From NCBI RefSeq assembly GCF_002165305.2, contig NZ_CP032286.1:682001-746000 (forward strand): DNA of 64,000 bases, written 5' to 3'. Under the pieces are notes generated by a model. That model was not told the DNA's origin. It saw only the letters and a list, made by a program, of their open reading frames with translations, and did no database searches. Positions 56,405 to 64,000 of this stretch are shown here, in pieces. The first letter of the stretch is position 1, and the number at the start of each line of letters is the position of its first letter. A program made the translations under genes and the position numbers. This stretch comes from Acinetobacter sp. WCHA55. Lineage in GTDB: Bacteria; Pseudomonadota; Gammaproteobacteria; Pseudomonadales; Moraxellaceae.

Positions 56405-57022
56405 TCACTCAAATGCGCTGACATCGCCAAGCCCACGGCGAATCACTTCAGGGTGATCACCTGATAAGTCGACAATACTGGTCGTGCTGAGTGTACCTAG
56501 TCCACTGTCAATGAACACATCAATTCGTTTTGAAAGTTGCATTTCGATGTCATAGGGATCATCTAGCGGTTCTTCTTGATTTGGCAGGATTAAGGTACTG
56601 GTCAGCAGTGGCTCGCCTAACTCTTTAAGTAACATTTGGCACACAGGGTTACTTGGAATACGCAGACCAATGGTTTTTTTCTTGGGATGCATCAAGCGTT
56701 TTGGAACTTCACTGGTTGCAGGCAAAATAAACGTAGTCACGGCTGGTGTATTGTTTTTCAGTAAACGATACATGGCATTGTCCACTTTAGCATAAGTGGC
56801 AATATCAGACAGATCCGCGCAAATGATGGCATATTGATGTTTGGCCCCAAGACCGCGAATTTGAGCAATCCGCTCCATGGCATTTTTATTCCCAATCTGG
56901 CAGCCAATGGCATAAGCGGCGTCGGTCGGATACACCACCACATCGCCTGCGCGAATTCGTTCTACTGCTTGGCTGATTGAGCGTGCTTGAGGGTTATCAG
57001 GATGGACTCGTAAATGAAGCAT
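56405..57022 (-). CDS. yciO: YciO, Sua5/YrdC-family protein
   Basis: YciO belongs to the Sua5-YciO-YrdC family, whose TsaC members make threonylcarbamoyl-AMP for tRNA t6A; the activity of YciO itself is much weaker or different. The 205-residue protein aligns over its full length with E. coli YciO: HPDNPQ near the N-terminus, VVYPTDAAYAIGC, GNKNAMERI, KKTIGLRIPSNP and IRRGLGDV. In E. coli yciO is also near scpA-like genes, which supports orthology. It is the second of two same-strand genes with epmC, about 85 bases apart. Confidence 0.9.
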   Translation of the reverse strand: MLHLRVHPDNPQARSISQAVERIRAGDVVVYPTDAAYAIGCQIGNKNAMERIAQIRGLGAKHQYAIICADLSDIATYAKVDNAMYRLLKNNTPAVTTFILPATSEVPKRLMHPKKKTIGLRIPSNPVCQMLLKELGEPLLTSTLILPNQEEPLDDPYDIEMQLSKRIDVFIDSGLGTLSTTSIVDLSGDHPEVIRRGLGDVSAFE

Positions 57023-57107
57023 CGTTTTTTTCTCCTGATGGTTTTTTCAACATTATCGCGCTTTATCTTTGTGATGTTCAATGACCAAAATGTGAATCGT
57101 GCTAAAT

Positions 57108-57770
57108 TTAGTCGAGCATTTCTCTTTGAAATTCATCGCTCTGTAATGTTTTACCAGCACGGGTACACTGGCAAATGCAGTGAATGAAGTGCTGTGCATC
57201 GCGCGGTAATTGGGTTTGTCCTGAAAAGTAAGCCTGAACTTGAGTGAAAACATGGTCTTTGAAGCGGTTGCCGTCACCACCTTCACCAGTCAGATTGTCT
57301 AAGGAAACACGGAACTTTCGACCAAAAGCTGTGGCAAATAACCATTCAATGGCTTGCGGTTTAATTTCAACCTGTTCAAATAAAGCTTGTTGTTCCGCTG
57401 TGCGACCATCGGGTGCATACCAGTAGCCTAAGTCGGGGAGTAGGCGGCGTTGGTCTCCTGCAATGCTCCAATGGCTAATTTCATGCAAAGCACTATTAAA
57501 AAAACCATGGGCAAATTGGATACGCGCAGGGGTGCTGTCTATCGCGGGAAAATATTCAGGTTCAAAGTCACCTTTAACCAAGTTGACATTCAGGTGGGAA
57601 AACCAATGATTAAAGTGTAAGATGAGCCAATCAACTTGTTCTGCTTCTGTACACAAATTCTCCCACGTCGAGAGTTGCACTTGGCGGTTTGAAATGTCAG
57701 AATCGACAGTTGAAATTGTGCTCACAAGTGATGAAATACTCACTTCTGTTTGCGGCTGCAACAGATGCAT
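57108..57770 (-). CDS. epmC: Elongation factor P hydroxylase EpmC
   Basis: EpmC (YfcM) hydroxylates the modified lysine on elongation factor P. The 220-residue protein has the metal motif HEISHW and the conserved FAHGFFNSALHEISHW, DLGYWYAPDGR, VEIKPQAIEWLF and NLTGE segments, all close to E. coli YfcM. The N-terminal 40 residues are extra and poorly conserved, so an internal start is possible, though no alternative has a better ribosome site. epmA and epmB are not in this window. Confidence 0.9.
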   Translation of the reverse strand: MHLLQPQTEVSISSLVSTISTVDSDISNRQVQLSTWENLCTEAEQVDWLILHFNHWFSHLNVNLVKGDFEPEYFPAIDSTPARIQFAHGFFNSALHEISHWSIAGDQRRLLPDLGYWYAPDGRTAEQQALFEQVEIKPQAIEWLFATAFGRKFRVSLDNLTGEGGDGNRFKDHVFTQVQAYFSGQTQLPRDAQHFIHCICQCTRAGKTLQSDEFQREMLD

Positions 57771-57867
57771 GACTTAAGTTACCCAAATGGTCTGTCTAAA
57801 TAAGTACAAAATTGTATCTTAATCTTTGACAGAGTACTGATGAATTTGTAGAATTGCCGCCTTAATT

Positions 57868-58425
57868 ATGTCAGCAAATACCTTTCCGGCACAGATTGAG
57901 CCGTTTAAATGGGCCGAACAAGGCTTTACATGGTCAGGAACACTGCCATTGTCTCGTTTTGCTCGTATAGCCCGTGAAGCTGTTGGATCAATTGATGATC
58001 AATTGATTAACATAGACTGTAAGCTATCAATGGATGCGTATCATCGTATTGTATGGCTAGATGGTCACGCTGAAACGAACGTTCCAATGGAATGCCAGCG
58101 CTGTTTAGGCACGGTAAACATTGAACTCGTTTCAGATTTTCATCTAGCTCTAGTGGATGATGAGTCACTGATAGAGCGCTTGGATGAGGATGCTGATTTC
58201 ATCGTCTTTGGTGAAAGTGAAGCAACGACGAAAGGTAGCTATGATGCACCTGCAACCGCTGATTTACTGTCTCTGATAGAAGATGAATTGTTATTGTTGA
58301 TGCCTTTGTCTGCTAAGCATGACGCTTGTGAACATAAGCACCAACCTGCCATTGAAGAGCTTGTTGAAGAAAAGCGGGATAATCCGTTTGATGTTTTGGC
58401 AAGTTTGAAGGGTAAACTTAACTAA
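57868..58425 (+). CDS. yceD: YceD/DUF177-family protein upstream of rpmF
   Basis: The 185-residue protein is the DUF177 family member commonly paired with rpmF. The CxxC motif CQRC (near residue 78) and the Asp/Glu-rich middle are characteristic. In plants and bacteria the family has been linked to 23S rRNA processing; the mechanism is not settled. A gap of 76 bases separates it from rpmF, and an extended -10-like TGTTATACT lies in that gap. Confidence 0.88.
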   Translation: MSANTFPAQIEPFKWAEQGFTWSGTLPLSRFARIAREAVGSIDDQLINIDCKLSMDAYHRIVWLDGHAETNVPMECQRCLGTVNIELVSDFHLALVDDESLIERLDEDADFIVFGESEATTKGSYDAPATADLLSLIEDELLLLMPLSAKHDACEHKHQPAIEELVEEKRDNPFDVLASLKGKLN

Positions 58426-58431
58426 TTTTTG

Positions 58432-58440
58432 TGTTATACT
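58432..58440 (+). promoter_or_regulatory. Possible extended -10 promoter for rpmF
   Basis: TGTTATACT at 58432-58440 fits an extended -10 element, about 60 bases before the rpmF ATG. No good -35 was found, so this is tentative. Confidence 0.35.
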
Positions 58441-58501
58441 GTTCTGTATAAGACAACTGAATTTGTTCTGATCCATATTTTTCGATTTGTAAGGAGCCAT
58501 C

Positions 58502-58684
58502 ATGGCCGTTCAGCAAAACCGTAAAAGTCGCTCTCGCCGTGACATGCGCCGTTCACATGACGCTTTAACCGAGAATGCATTAACTGTAGACCAAGCTACT
58601 GGCGAGATTCACCGTCGTCACCATGTATCTAAAGATGGTATCTACCGTGGTCGTCAATTATTCGCTAAAGCATCTGCTGAATAA
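58502..58684 (+). CDS. rpmF: 50S ribosomal protein L32
   Basis: The 60-residue basic protein reads [22 protein letters not shown] at the start (first part shown), matching L32 in length and sequence. Cys zinc ligands are absent, as in E. coli L32. AAGGAG lies six bases before the ATG. It follows yceD in the usual order and has its own terminator. Confidence 0.97.
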   Translation: MAVQQNRKSRSRRDMRRSHDALTENALTVDQATGEIHRRHHVSKDGIYRGRQLFAKASAE

Positions 58685-58714
58685 TTGTCGAAGCATTAAG
58701 CTTAAAGCTTAGTC

Positions 58715-58746
58715 GAAAAAAGGGGAGCGTAAAGCTCCCTTTTTTT
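58715..58746 (+). terminator. Terminator after rpmF
   Basis: GGGAGC pairs with GCTCCC around a five-base loop, with A before and seven T after. Confidence 0.88.
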
Positions 58747-58860
58747 GTTGTCGAATTTTTATCACCGCTGTTTTTGTTGTATTTGGCAATTACATCGACC
58801 TAAATTAAGTGTTAAATTTTCGCTCCATAAACAAGAGCAAAGACAAGAAAGGACTTTTTT

Positions 58861-59847
58861 ATGTCTGCGAAACAACTTGATCAAGTCGCTCAGGCAACAA
58901 AAACAGCTTTTGTATTTCCAGGTCAGGGTTCACAAAAGGTTGGCATGTTGGCTGAATTGGCAGAACAATTTGCCAGTGTTGAAGCAACATTTGCAGAAGC
59001 CTCTAAAGCGGTTGGATTCGATTTGTGGCACATTGCACAATCTGGTGAAGGTTTAGACCAAACTGAATTTACTCAACCTGTATTGTTAACTGCCAGTATT
59101 GCTTTGTGGCGTGTATGGTTAGAACTTGGTGGTGTTGCACCGAAGTATTTGGCGGGACACTCACTCGGCGAATACAGTGCGTTGGTTGCAGCAGGAAGCC
59201 TAAGCTTAGGCGATGCAGCCAAGCTGGTAAACTTGCGTGGCAAATTGATGCAAAGTGCTGTACCTCAGGGTAAGGGTGCAATGGCTGCAATCTTAGGTTT
59301 AGATGATGCGCAAGTTGTTGCTTTATGCCAACAAGTTTCGAGTCAAGCTGAAGGTTCAGTTGAAGCGGCTAACTACAATGCTCAAAGTCAAGTGGTGATT
59401 GCTGGTGAAAAAGCAGCAGTTGAAGCAGTCATGGCTTTAGCTAAAGAAAACAGCGGCAAAGCGATTGCATTACCAGTTTCTGTTCCATCGCATTGTTCAT
59501 TAATGAAGCCTGCTGCAGAACAGTTCGCACAAGCTTTGGAACAAACTGCCATTGAGCTGCCTAGCATACCTGTAATACAAAATGTGGGCGCGGAAATTGC
59601 TACAGATGTAGCACAAGTCCGCCAAGCGCTTACAGCTCAGTTATATGAGTCTGTACAGTGGACTAAAACAATGCAGTTTATTCAGGATCAAGGGATCCAA
59701 TATGTTGCAGAGTGTGGTCCAGGCAATGTTTTGGCAAACTTGGCAAAACGTCTACCTAATATTGAAAAAGCATTTCCACTCGATAGTAAATCACGCTTGG
59801 AAGATGCACTAAATGCCATTTTAGTGGCTGAAGGAAAAATTGCATGA
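58861..59847 (+). CDS. fabD: Malonyl-CoA-ACP transacylase FabD
   Basis: FabD moves malonate from CoA to ACP to feed fatty acid elongation. Seen here: FPGQGSQKVGM, the active-site GHSLGEYS (Ser101) and the catalytic His in VPSHCSLM (about 200). AAAGGA precedes the ATG. The protein is 328 residues and overlaps fabG by four bases (ATGA). Confidence 0.95.
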   Translation: MSAKQLDQVAQATKTAFVFPGQGSQKVGMLAELAEQFASVEATFAEASKAVGFDLWHIAQSGEGLDQTEFTQPVLLTASIALWRVWLELGGVAPKYLAGHSLGEYSALVAAGSLSLGDAAKLVNLRGKLMQSAVPQGKGAMAAILGLDDAQVVALCQQVSSQAEGSVEAANYNAQSQVVIAGEKAAVEAVMALAKENSGKAIALPVSVPSHCSLMKPAAEQFAQALEQTAIELPSIPVIQNVGAEIATDVAQVRQALTAQLYESVQWTKTMQFIQDQGIQYVAECGPGNVLANLAKRLPNIEKAFPLDSKSRLEDALNAILVAEGKIA

Positions 59848-60578
59848 CACAGGAACGCAAAATTGCACTCGTGACAGGTGCAAGTCGAGGGATTGGTGCT
59901 GCCATCGCTCAGCAACTTATTCAAGACGGTTATTTTGTTGTGGGTACTGCGACATCTGAGTCAGGTGCAGAAAAACTTGCTGCAAGCTTCGGTGAACATG
60001 GTGCGGGTAAAGTGCTTGATGTTCGTGATGGTGCTGCCATTGATGCGCTTGTAACTGACATTGAACAAAACTATGGCCCTGTGTTGGTTTTGGTGAACAA
60101 TGCTGGGATTACCAAAGATAATTTGTTACTTCGTATGTCAGAAGATGACTGGGATGACATTTTAAATATCCATTTAAAAGCAGTTTACCGTTTGTCGAAA
60201 CGTGTTTTAAAAGGTATGACCAAAGCGCGTTTTGGACGAATTATTAATATTAGTTCTGTGGTTGCACATTTTGCCAACCCAGGTCAGGCCAACTATTCAG
60301 CAGCGAAAGCTGGTATTGAAGCATTTAGCCGTAGCCTTGCAAAAGAAATGGGCAGCCGTCAAATTACTGTAAACTCAGTGGCGCCTGGTTTTATTGCAAC
60401 AGAAATGACTGAGCAATTAAGCGAAGACATCCGTAAAAAAATGAGCGATCAAGTGGCCTTGAACCGTTTAGGCGATCCACAAGATATTGCAAATGCGGTG
60501 AGCTTTTTGGCATCAGACAAAGCAAATTACATTACTGGTACGGTAATGCATGTAAATGGTGGTCTATACATGAGCTAA
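59844..60578 (+). CDS. fabG: 3-oxoacyl-ACP reductase FabG
   Basis: FabG is the NADPH reductase of fatty acid elongation. Nucleotide motif TGASRGIG (about residues 11-18), NNAG, and the catalytic Ser-Tyr-Lys in NISSVVAHF and NYSAAKAG are seen. It is 244 residues, starting within the fabD stop. The first gene of the condensation step (fabF or fabB) is not in the window. Confidence 0.96.
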   Translation: MTQERKIALVTGASRGIGAAIAQQLIQDGYFVVGTATSESGAEKLAASFGEHGAGKVLDVRDGAAIDALVTDIEQNYGPVLVLVNNAGITKDNLLLRMSEDDWDDILNIHLKAVYRLSKRVLKGMTKARFGRIINISSVVAHFANPGQANYSAAKAGIEAFSRSLAKEMGSRQITVNSVAPGFIATEMTEQLSEDIRKKMSDQVALNRLGDPQDIANAVSFLASDKANYITGTVMHVNGGLYMS

Positions 60579-60664
60579 TTGGCTGATGGATAAACTTTCA
60601 AAATTTTAAAGATTCAATTAAACTAACGGCATTAAAAACGCCACAAGCAATGAGGAGAATTCCT

Positions 60665-60901
60665 GTGAGCGATATCGAACAACGCATCAAGCAAGCAGTT
60701 GCAGAACAACTTGGTCTTAAGGCTGAAGAAATCAAAAACGAAGCATCTTTCATGGATGACTTAGGTGCTGACTCTTTAGACCTTGTTGAGCTTGTTATGT
60801 CTTTCGAAAACGACTTTGACATCACAATCCCAGATGAAGATTCTAACGAAATCACAACTGTACAATCTGCGATTGACTATGTTTCTAAGAAACTAGGTTA
60901 A
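60665..60901 (+). CDS. acpP: Acyl carrier protein
   Basis: The 78-residue acidic ACP has the phosphopantetheine site [10 protein letters not shown] with Ser37. The start is GTG at 60665 with GAGGAG before it; an ATG at 60650 in the same frame would add five residues that no ACP has. It is 86 bases after fabG, and a strong terminator follows. Confidence 0.97.
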   Translation: MSDIEQRIKQAVAEQLGLKAEEIKNEASFMDDLGADSLDLVELVMSFENDFDITIPDEDSNEITTVQSAIDYVSKKLG

Positions 60902-60930
60902 TACATATTGTTTCAGCTTTGCTGAATGGA

Positions 60931-60957
60931 AAAGCCACCCATTTGGGTGGCTTTTTT
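60931..60957 (+). terminator. Terminator after acpP
   Basis: AAGCCACCC pairs with GGGTGGCTT around an ATTT loop; six T follow. Confidence 0.92.
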
Positions 60958-61143
60958 ATGCCCAAAAATACAAAGCGTCTAACTCACCTTTAAAATCTAC
61001 TATTTCCGCCGGTAACTTACAAAGCTTTACCTTAAGAGGACTATTCTCTACCAAATCTGTCGTCTGTTTTGAGTATAAAAAAGGGTGTCTCATTTTTGAG
61101 CATTCACTATAACAACACTGATATAACAAGATAGAGCATACAC

Positions 61144-61617
61144 ATGGGTCTTTTTGATTTTGTGAAAGGCATTGGTAAGAAAAACACAGCAGTAGCCGAG
61201 CCTCAAGCCGCGCCAACCACCCCCGCAGAGCCATCTGCTCAAGAAATTGCCAACAAGTTATTGGGTCATATCAAAGCATTGGGCTTACCTGTGACGGGAC
61301 TTTCAGTCAGCTATAACTCCACCACGGATTTGGCGACCGTGAAAGGGCAAGTTCAGACCCAAGCCGATAAAGAAAAGATTGTTTTAGCTGTCGGTAATAT
61401 TGACCATGTGGCACAAGTCGATGATCAACTCACTGTGGCTAGCCCTGAACCTGAAAGTAAGTTCTACACGGTTAAATCGGGGGATAACTTATCGAAAATT
61501 TCCAAAGTATTTTATGGTGATGCCAACCAATACAATAAAATTTTTGAGGCCAACCGTCCGTTGCTGAAAGATGCAGATGATATTTTCCCAGGCCAAGTGC
61601 TGCGTATTCCTGCTTAA
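61144..61617 (+). CDS. kbp: Potassium-binding protein Kbp (BON and LysM domains)
   Basis: The 157-residue protein matches E. coli Kbp (YgaU), a cytoplasmic potassium sensor. An N-terminal MGLFDFVKGIGKK is followed by a BON domain (about 30-100) and a LysM domain (about 105-155, YTVKSGDNLSKISKVFYG, GQVLRIP). It has no signal peptide. It stands alone with a terminator that serves both strands. Confidence 0.9.
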   Translation: MGLFDFVKGIGKKNTAVAEPQAAPTTPAEPSAQEIANKLLGHIKALGLPVTGLSVSYNSTTDLATVKGQVQTQADKEKIVLAVGNIDHVAQVDDQLTVASPEPESKFYTVKSGDNLSKISKVFYGDANQYNKIFEANRPLLKDADDIFPGQVLRIPA

Positions 61618-61628
61618 ATTAACAGGCT

Positions 61629-61655
61629 AAAAAAGGCGCATAAGACGCCTTTTTT
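61629..61655. terminator. Terminator between kbp and the gntR gene
   Basis: AAAAAGGCG pairs with CGCCTTTTT. The A- and T-runs on the two sides allow termination in both directions, fitting convergent genes. Confidence 0.88.
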
Positions 61656-61683
61656 ATTTGAGAGTGGAGTGTTGATTGAGTGC

Positions 61684-62388
61684 TTAGCGACTTGCATTCA
61701 CAACAGCATGCTGGCTGAGCATACCTAAGGTAATTTTTTTTACCTCATCTCGACTTTGTTGAATGTGAGTACTGATCTTTTCAACTGCAAGCTCTGTCTG
61801 TTGTTGTGCTATATAGTTCAAAATGGCTTGATGCTCCGCATAGGTGGCTTCAATCCGATCCGTTTTTGAAAAATCGAGGCGACGAATAATGCGAATTTTT
61901 TCACTGACTTCTTGGTGAATTTTGATCATTTCTTGATTGCCAATAGCACGAACCAACGCACAGTGAAAATCTTCATCAATTTTCGCCATGGCTTTTAAAC
62001 TCGACAGATACTGCTCAGGCGCAACCATCCAAATTTTCTGTAAGTGTTTCATTTCCTTGGATGGTTGTGATTCACTGCTGCATAACTTTCGAATTGCATA
62101 CTGCTCAATCATGATGCGCAGCTCATACAGCTCATCATAGTATTGCAAGTTCAATGGACGGACAGTCCAGCCACTACGAAATGCAACTTCCACGTAGCCT
62201 TCTTGTTGTAGTCGATACAATGCCTGTCGTGCAGGTGTACGGCTGACCTGATAGTTCATGGCGATTTCGGATTCGGTAAAACGTTCACCCGGCATCAATT
62301 TAAAGTCAAAAATATCATTTTTAATTTGCTGGTAAACAAGTTCAGACAAATTGTCTGAACCTGAACCCGCACGTGTCATATTGGACAT
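61684..62388 (-). CDS. GntR-family regulator, FadR-type (FCD domain)
   Basis: The 234-residue protein has a winged helix (about residues 12-75, VSRTPARQALYRLQQEGYVEV) and an FCD domain with the metal-ligand pattern EDFHCALV and HQAIL. It lies three bases after the stop of the carboxylase gene and is probably co-transcribed with it, so it may control urea or guanidine breakdown; that is inferred from position. Confidence 0.85.
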   Translation of the reverse strand: MSNMTRAGSGSDNLSELVYQQIKNDIFDFKLMPGERFTESEIAMNYQVSRTPARQALYRLQQEGYVEVAFRSGWTVRPLNLQYYDELYELRIMIEQYAIRKLCSSESQPSKEMKHLQKIWMVAPEQYLSSLKAMAKIDEDFHCALVRAIGNQEMIKIHQEVSEKIRIIRRLDFSKTDRIEATYAEHQAILNYIAQQQTELAVEKISTHIQQSRDEVKKITLGMLSQHAVVNASR

Positions 62389-62391
62389 GTG

Positions 62392-64000
62392 TTATTCCAT
62401 ATAAACTAAAGGTTCGCCGCTATGAACGGTTTGCCCAGCCCGACAAATAATGGCTTTGACAATACCGTCATCTGCTGCATATACAGGTAATTCCATTTTC
62501 ATAGCTTCAATAATAGCAATGGTTTCACCTTTTTTCACAATCTGACCTTGTTCCACTAATATTTTCCAAATATTGCCAGTCATAGATGCATTGAGAGCTG
62601 AATAGGCGCTATAGTCTGTTTCATCAGGTGCTTCTGTGATTAGGTGGTCTTGTTGATCAAAGCTTTCCTTCCATAGGCTGACCTCAGTACTAAAGGCCTG
62701 TTGTTGCTGTGCTTTAAACGCCGTAATACTGTCCTTTTCATCTTCCAGTAGTTTTAAATAAGCGGCATAGTCAAATTCAGTGTCTTCAATTTGGATCTGT
62801 GCTTGACCATTTTCAAAGTCAGCACGCCATTGATCTAGCTCTAACTCTGAAACAGGGAAGTATTTAATTTGGTCGAAGAAATTTAAGAACCATTCTTTGT
62901 CGCCAAACTGTTTGTTCTTTTTAAATTTATTCCAAATGGGTAGAGTGCGTCCCACCAATTGGTAGCCTCCGGGTGAATCCATACCGTAGATACACATATA
63001 CATCCCGCCAATACCCACGGTGCCTTCGGCAGTAAATGTCCGTGCTGGATTGTATTTTGAACTTAAGAGGCGATGACGTGGGTCAATTGGCACAGCACAT
63101 GGGGCGGTAAGGTACACATCACCGAGGCCTAAAATCAAATAATTGGCATTGAAAATAATCTCTTTGACTTGTTCACGACTATCTAAACCATTAATACGCT
63201 GAATAAAATCGACATTGTTCGGTAACCACGGTGCTTTAGCGCAAACACTTTCTTGATAGCGCTCAACAGCGCCCAAAGTTGCACTGTCTTCAAATGCCAT
63301 GGGTAGATGAATAATCCGTGAAGGAATCTTGAGTTGGCTTAAATCGCCCATTTGCTGTTCGAGTTGCAGTAAGAAAGCAATCAACTCATGCTGTGGAAGA
63401 GTGAGACCATCATATTTAATTTGTAGTGAGCGCACACCAGGAGACAGCTCCAATATTCCAGTCACATTCGCTGTTCGGATCAGTTGCATCAATTGGTGGA
63501 CACGTAAACGCAGTGCCAAGTCTAAAACGTTATCACCATATTCTAATAAAATATAACTGTCACCCGCTTGGCGGTACACCGTGCGTGGAGACACATCAGT
63601 TGCATCTAGATGGGCGAGAATTGCAGATTGTGGAATATTATTGCTTGTTAGTTCAGTTGCTAGGACAGCATGAGTGAAATTTTGCACACGTTCAATTTGC
63701 TGTTGCTCTAGGGCATTGGCCTGCTCAACTGTTAGCGGATAGAAGCTGATTTTATCGTCAGCTTTAAGTTGACCGACTTTCCAAAGTTCAGCTTTAGCAA
63801 TGGTTACAGGGCAAACGAAACCGCCGAGACTTGGGCCATCTTTGGCCAAAATGACAGGGAAGTCCCCTGTAAAGTTAATCGCACCAATGGCATATTCGCA
63901 GTCATGGACATTGGATGGGTGGAGTCCTGCTTCCCCCCCATTTTCACGTGCCCACGTTGGTGTTGGTCCTGATAGACGGACACCCAGTCGATTGGAGTTA
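62392..64000 (-). CDS. Urea carboxylase-type biotin enzyme, 3' part only
   Basis: The frame stays open on the minus strand to the window edge, so the gene continues past position 64000. The visible 536 residues give the carboxyltransferase end of a urea (or guanidine) carboxylase: KipA/AHS2 part (RLGVRLSGPTPTWARENGG, LAKDGPSLGGF), KipI/AHS1 part (LEYGDNVLDLALRLRVHQL, ELSPGVRSLQIKYDG), GSPGGYQLVGRT-like MDSPGGYQLVGRTLPIW, and the C-terminal biotinyl domain with EAMKME, the site BirA modifies. Substrate cannot be decided: urea and guanidine carboxylases share this layout. The start and biotin carboxylase half are outside the window. Confidence 0.88.
   Translation of the reverse strand, partial: NSNRLGVRLSGPTPTWARENGGEAGLHPSNVHDCEYAIGAINFTGDFPVILAKDGPSLGGFVCPVTIAKAELWKVGQLKADDKISFYPLTVEQANALEQQQIERVQNFTHAVLATELTSNNIPQSAILAHLDATDVSPRTVYRQAGDSYILLEYGDNVLDLALRLRVHQLMQLIRTANVTGILELSPGVRSLQIKYDGLTLPQHELIAFLLQLEQQMGDLSQLKIPSRIIHLPMAFEDSATLGAVERYQESVCAKAPWLPNNVDFIQRINGLDSREQVKEIIFNANYLILGLGDVYLTAPCAVPIDPRHRLLSSKYNPARTFTAEGTVGIGGMYMCIYGMDSPGGYQLVGRTLPIWNKFKKNKQFGDKEWFLNFFDQIKYFPVSELELDQWRADFENGQAQIQIEDTEFDYAAYLKLLEDEKDSITAFKAQQQQAFSTEVSLWKESFDQQDHLITEAPDETDYSAYSALNASMTGNIWKILVEQGQIVKKGETIAIIEAMKMELPVYAADDGIVKAIICRAGQTVHSGEPLVYME

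Overview
This is a chromosomal window from an AT-rich gammaproteobacterium, most likely Acinetobacter (Moraxellaceae). The evidence is the gene content and order: ypjD next to ffh; a GntR regulator followed by smc, zipA and ligA; bioA-bioF-bioC-bioD as overlapping genes behind a BioH-like hydrolase; and yceD-rpmF-fabD-fabG-acpP with no plsX or fabH between. Protein sequences also look Acinetobacter-like. The genus call rests on recall and was not tested by a search. I saw no rRNA, tRNA, CRISPR array or intact prophage. The only complete mobile element is one IS5-family (IS903-type) insertion sequence at 10652-11690.

Layout. 1-474: non-coding, with a possible structured RNA. 0.5-8.7 kb: small housekeeping and stress genes (rluA, rraB, SRPBCC, DUF488, yjdM, CHMI, yegP, SnoaL-like, Nudix, DUF1176, dusC). 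8.7-11.9 kb: a disturbed patch with an ABC-F ATPase, a decayed copy of the dusC 5' end, the insertion sequence and a possible truncated gene. 12-24.9 kb: core genes (ypjD, ffh, hydrolase, coaX, birA, TauE exporter, gntR-smc-zipA-ligA). 25.2-32.4 kb: an SDR reductase and an iron block (Fur-box siderophore receptor with two small membrane proteins and a PepSY reductase, a heme-ligand-less bacterioferritin, a periplasmic peroxiredoxin). 32.5-37.3 kb: biotin synthesis. 37.4-53.0 kb: a large TonB and peptide-import locus. 53-57.8 kb: rluB, scpB, scpA, yciO, epmC. 57.9-61.6 kb: yceD-rpmF, fabD-fabG-acpP, kbp. 61.7-64 kb: a GntR regulator and the 3' part of a urea carboxylase-type gene that runs off the window.

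The most system-like region is 37.4-53.0 kb. On the minus strand lie an 893-residue TonB-dependent receptor, tonB, exbB and two exbD genes. Divergent from them, on the plus strand, are two paralogous family-5 peptide-binding proteins, an M3 oligopeptidase with a signal peptide, two permeases and a fused double ATPase. Together they could carry oligopeptides across the outer membrane, trim them in the periplasm and import the products. That route is an inference from gene content; the substrate is unknown.

Other links across the window: Smc (18.3 kb) and its partners ScpA and ScpB (54-55 kb) are all present, and so are birA and the biotin genes that supply its substrate. The last gene carries a biotin attachment motif, which makes it a likely BirA client.
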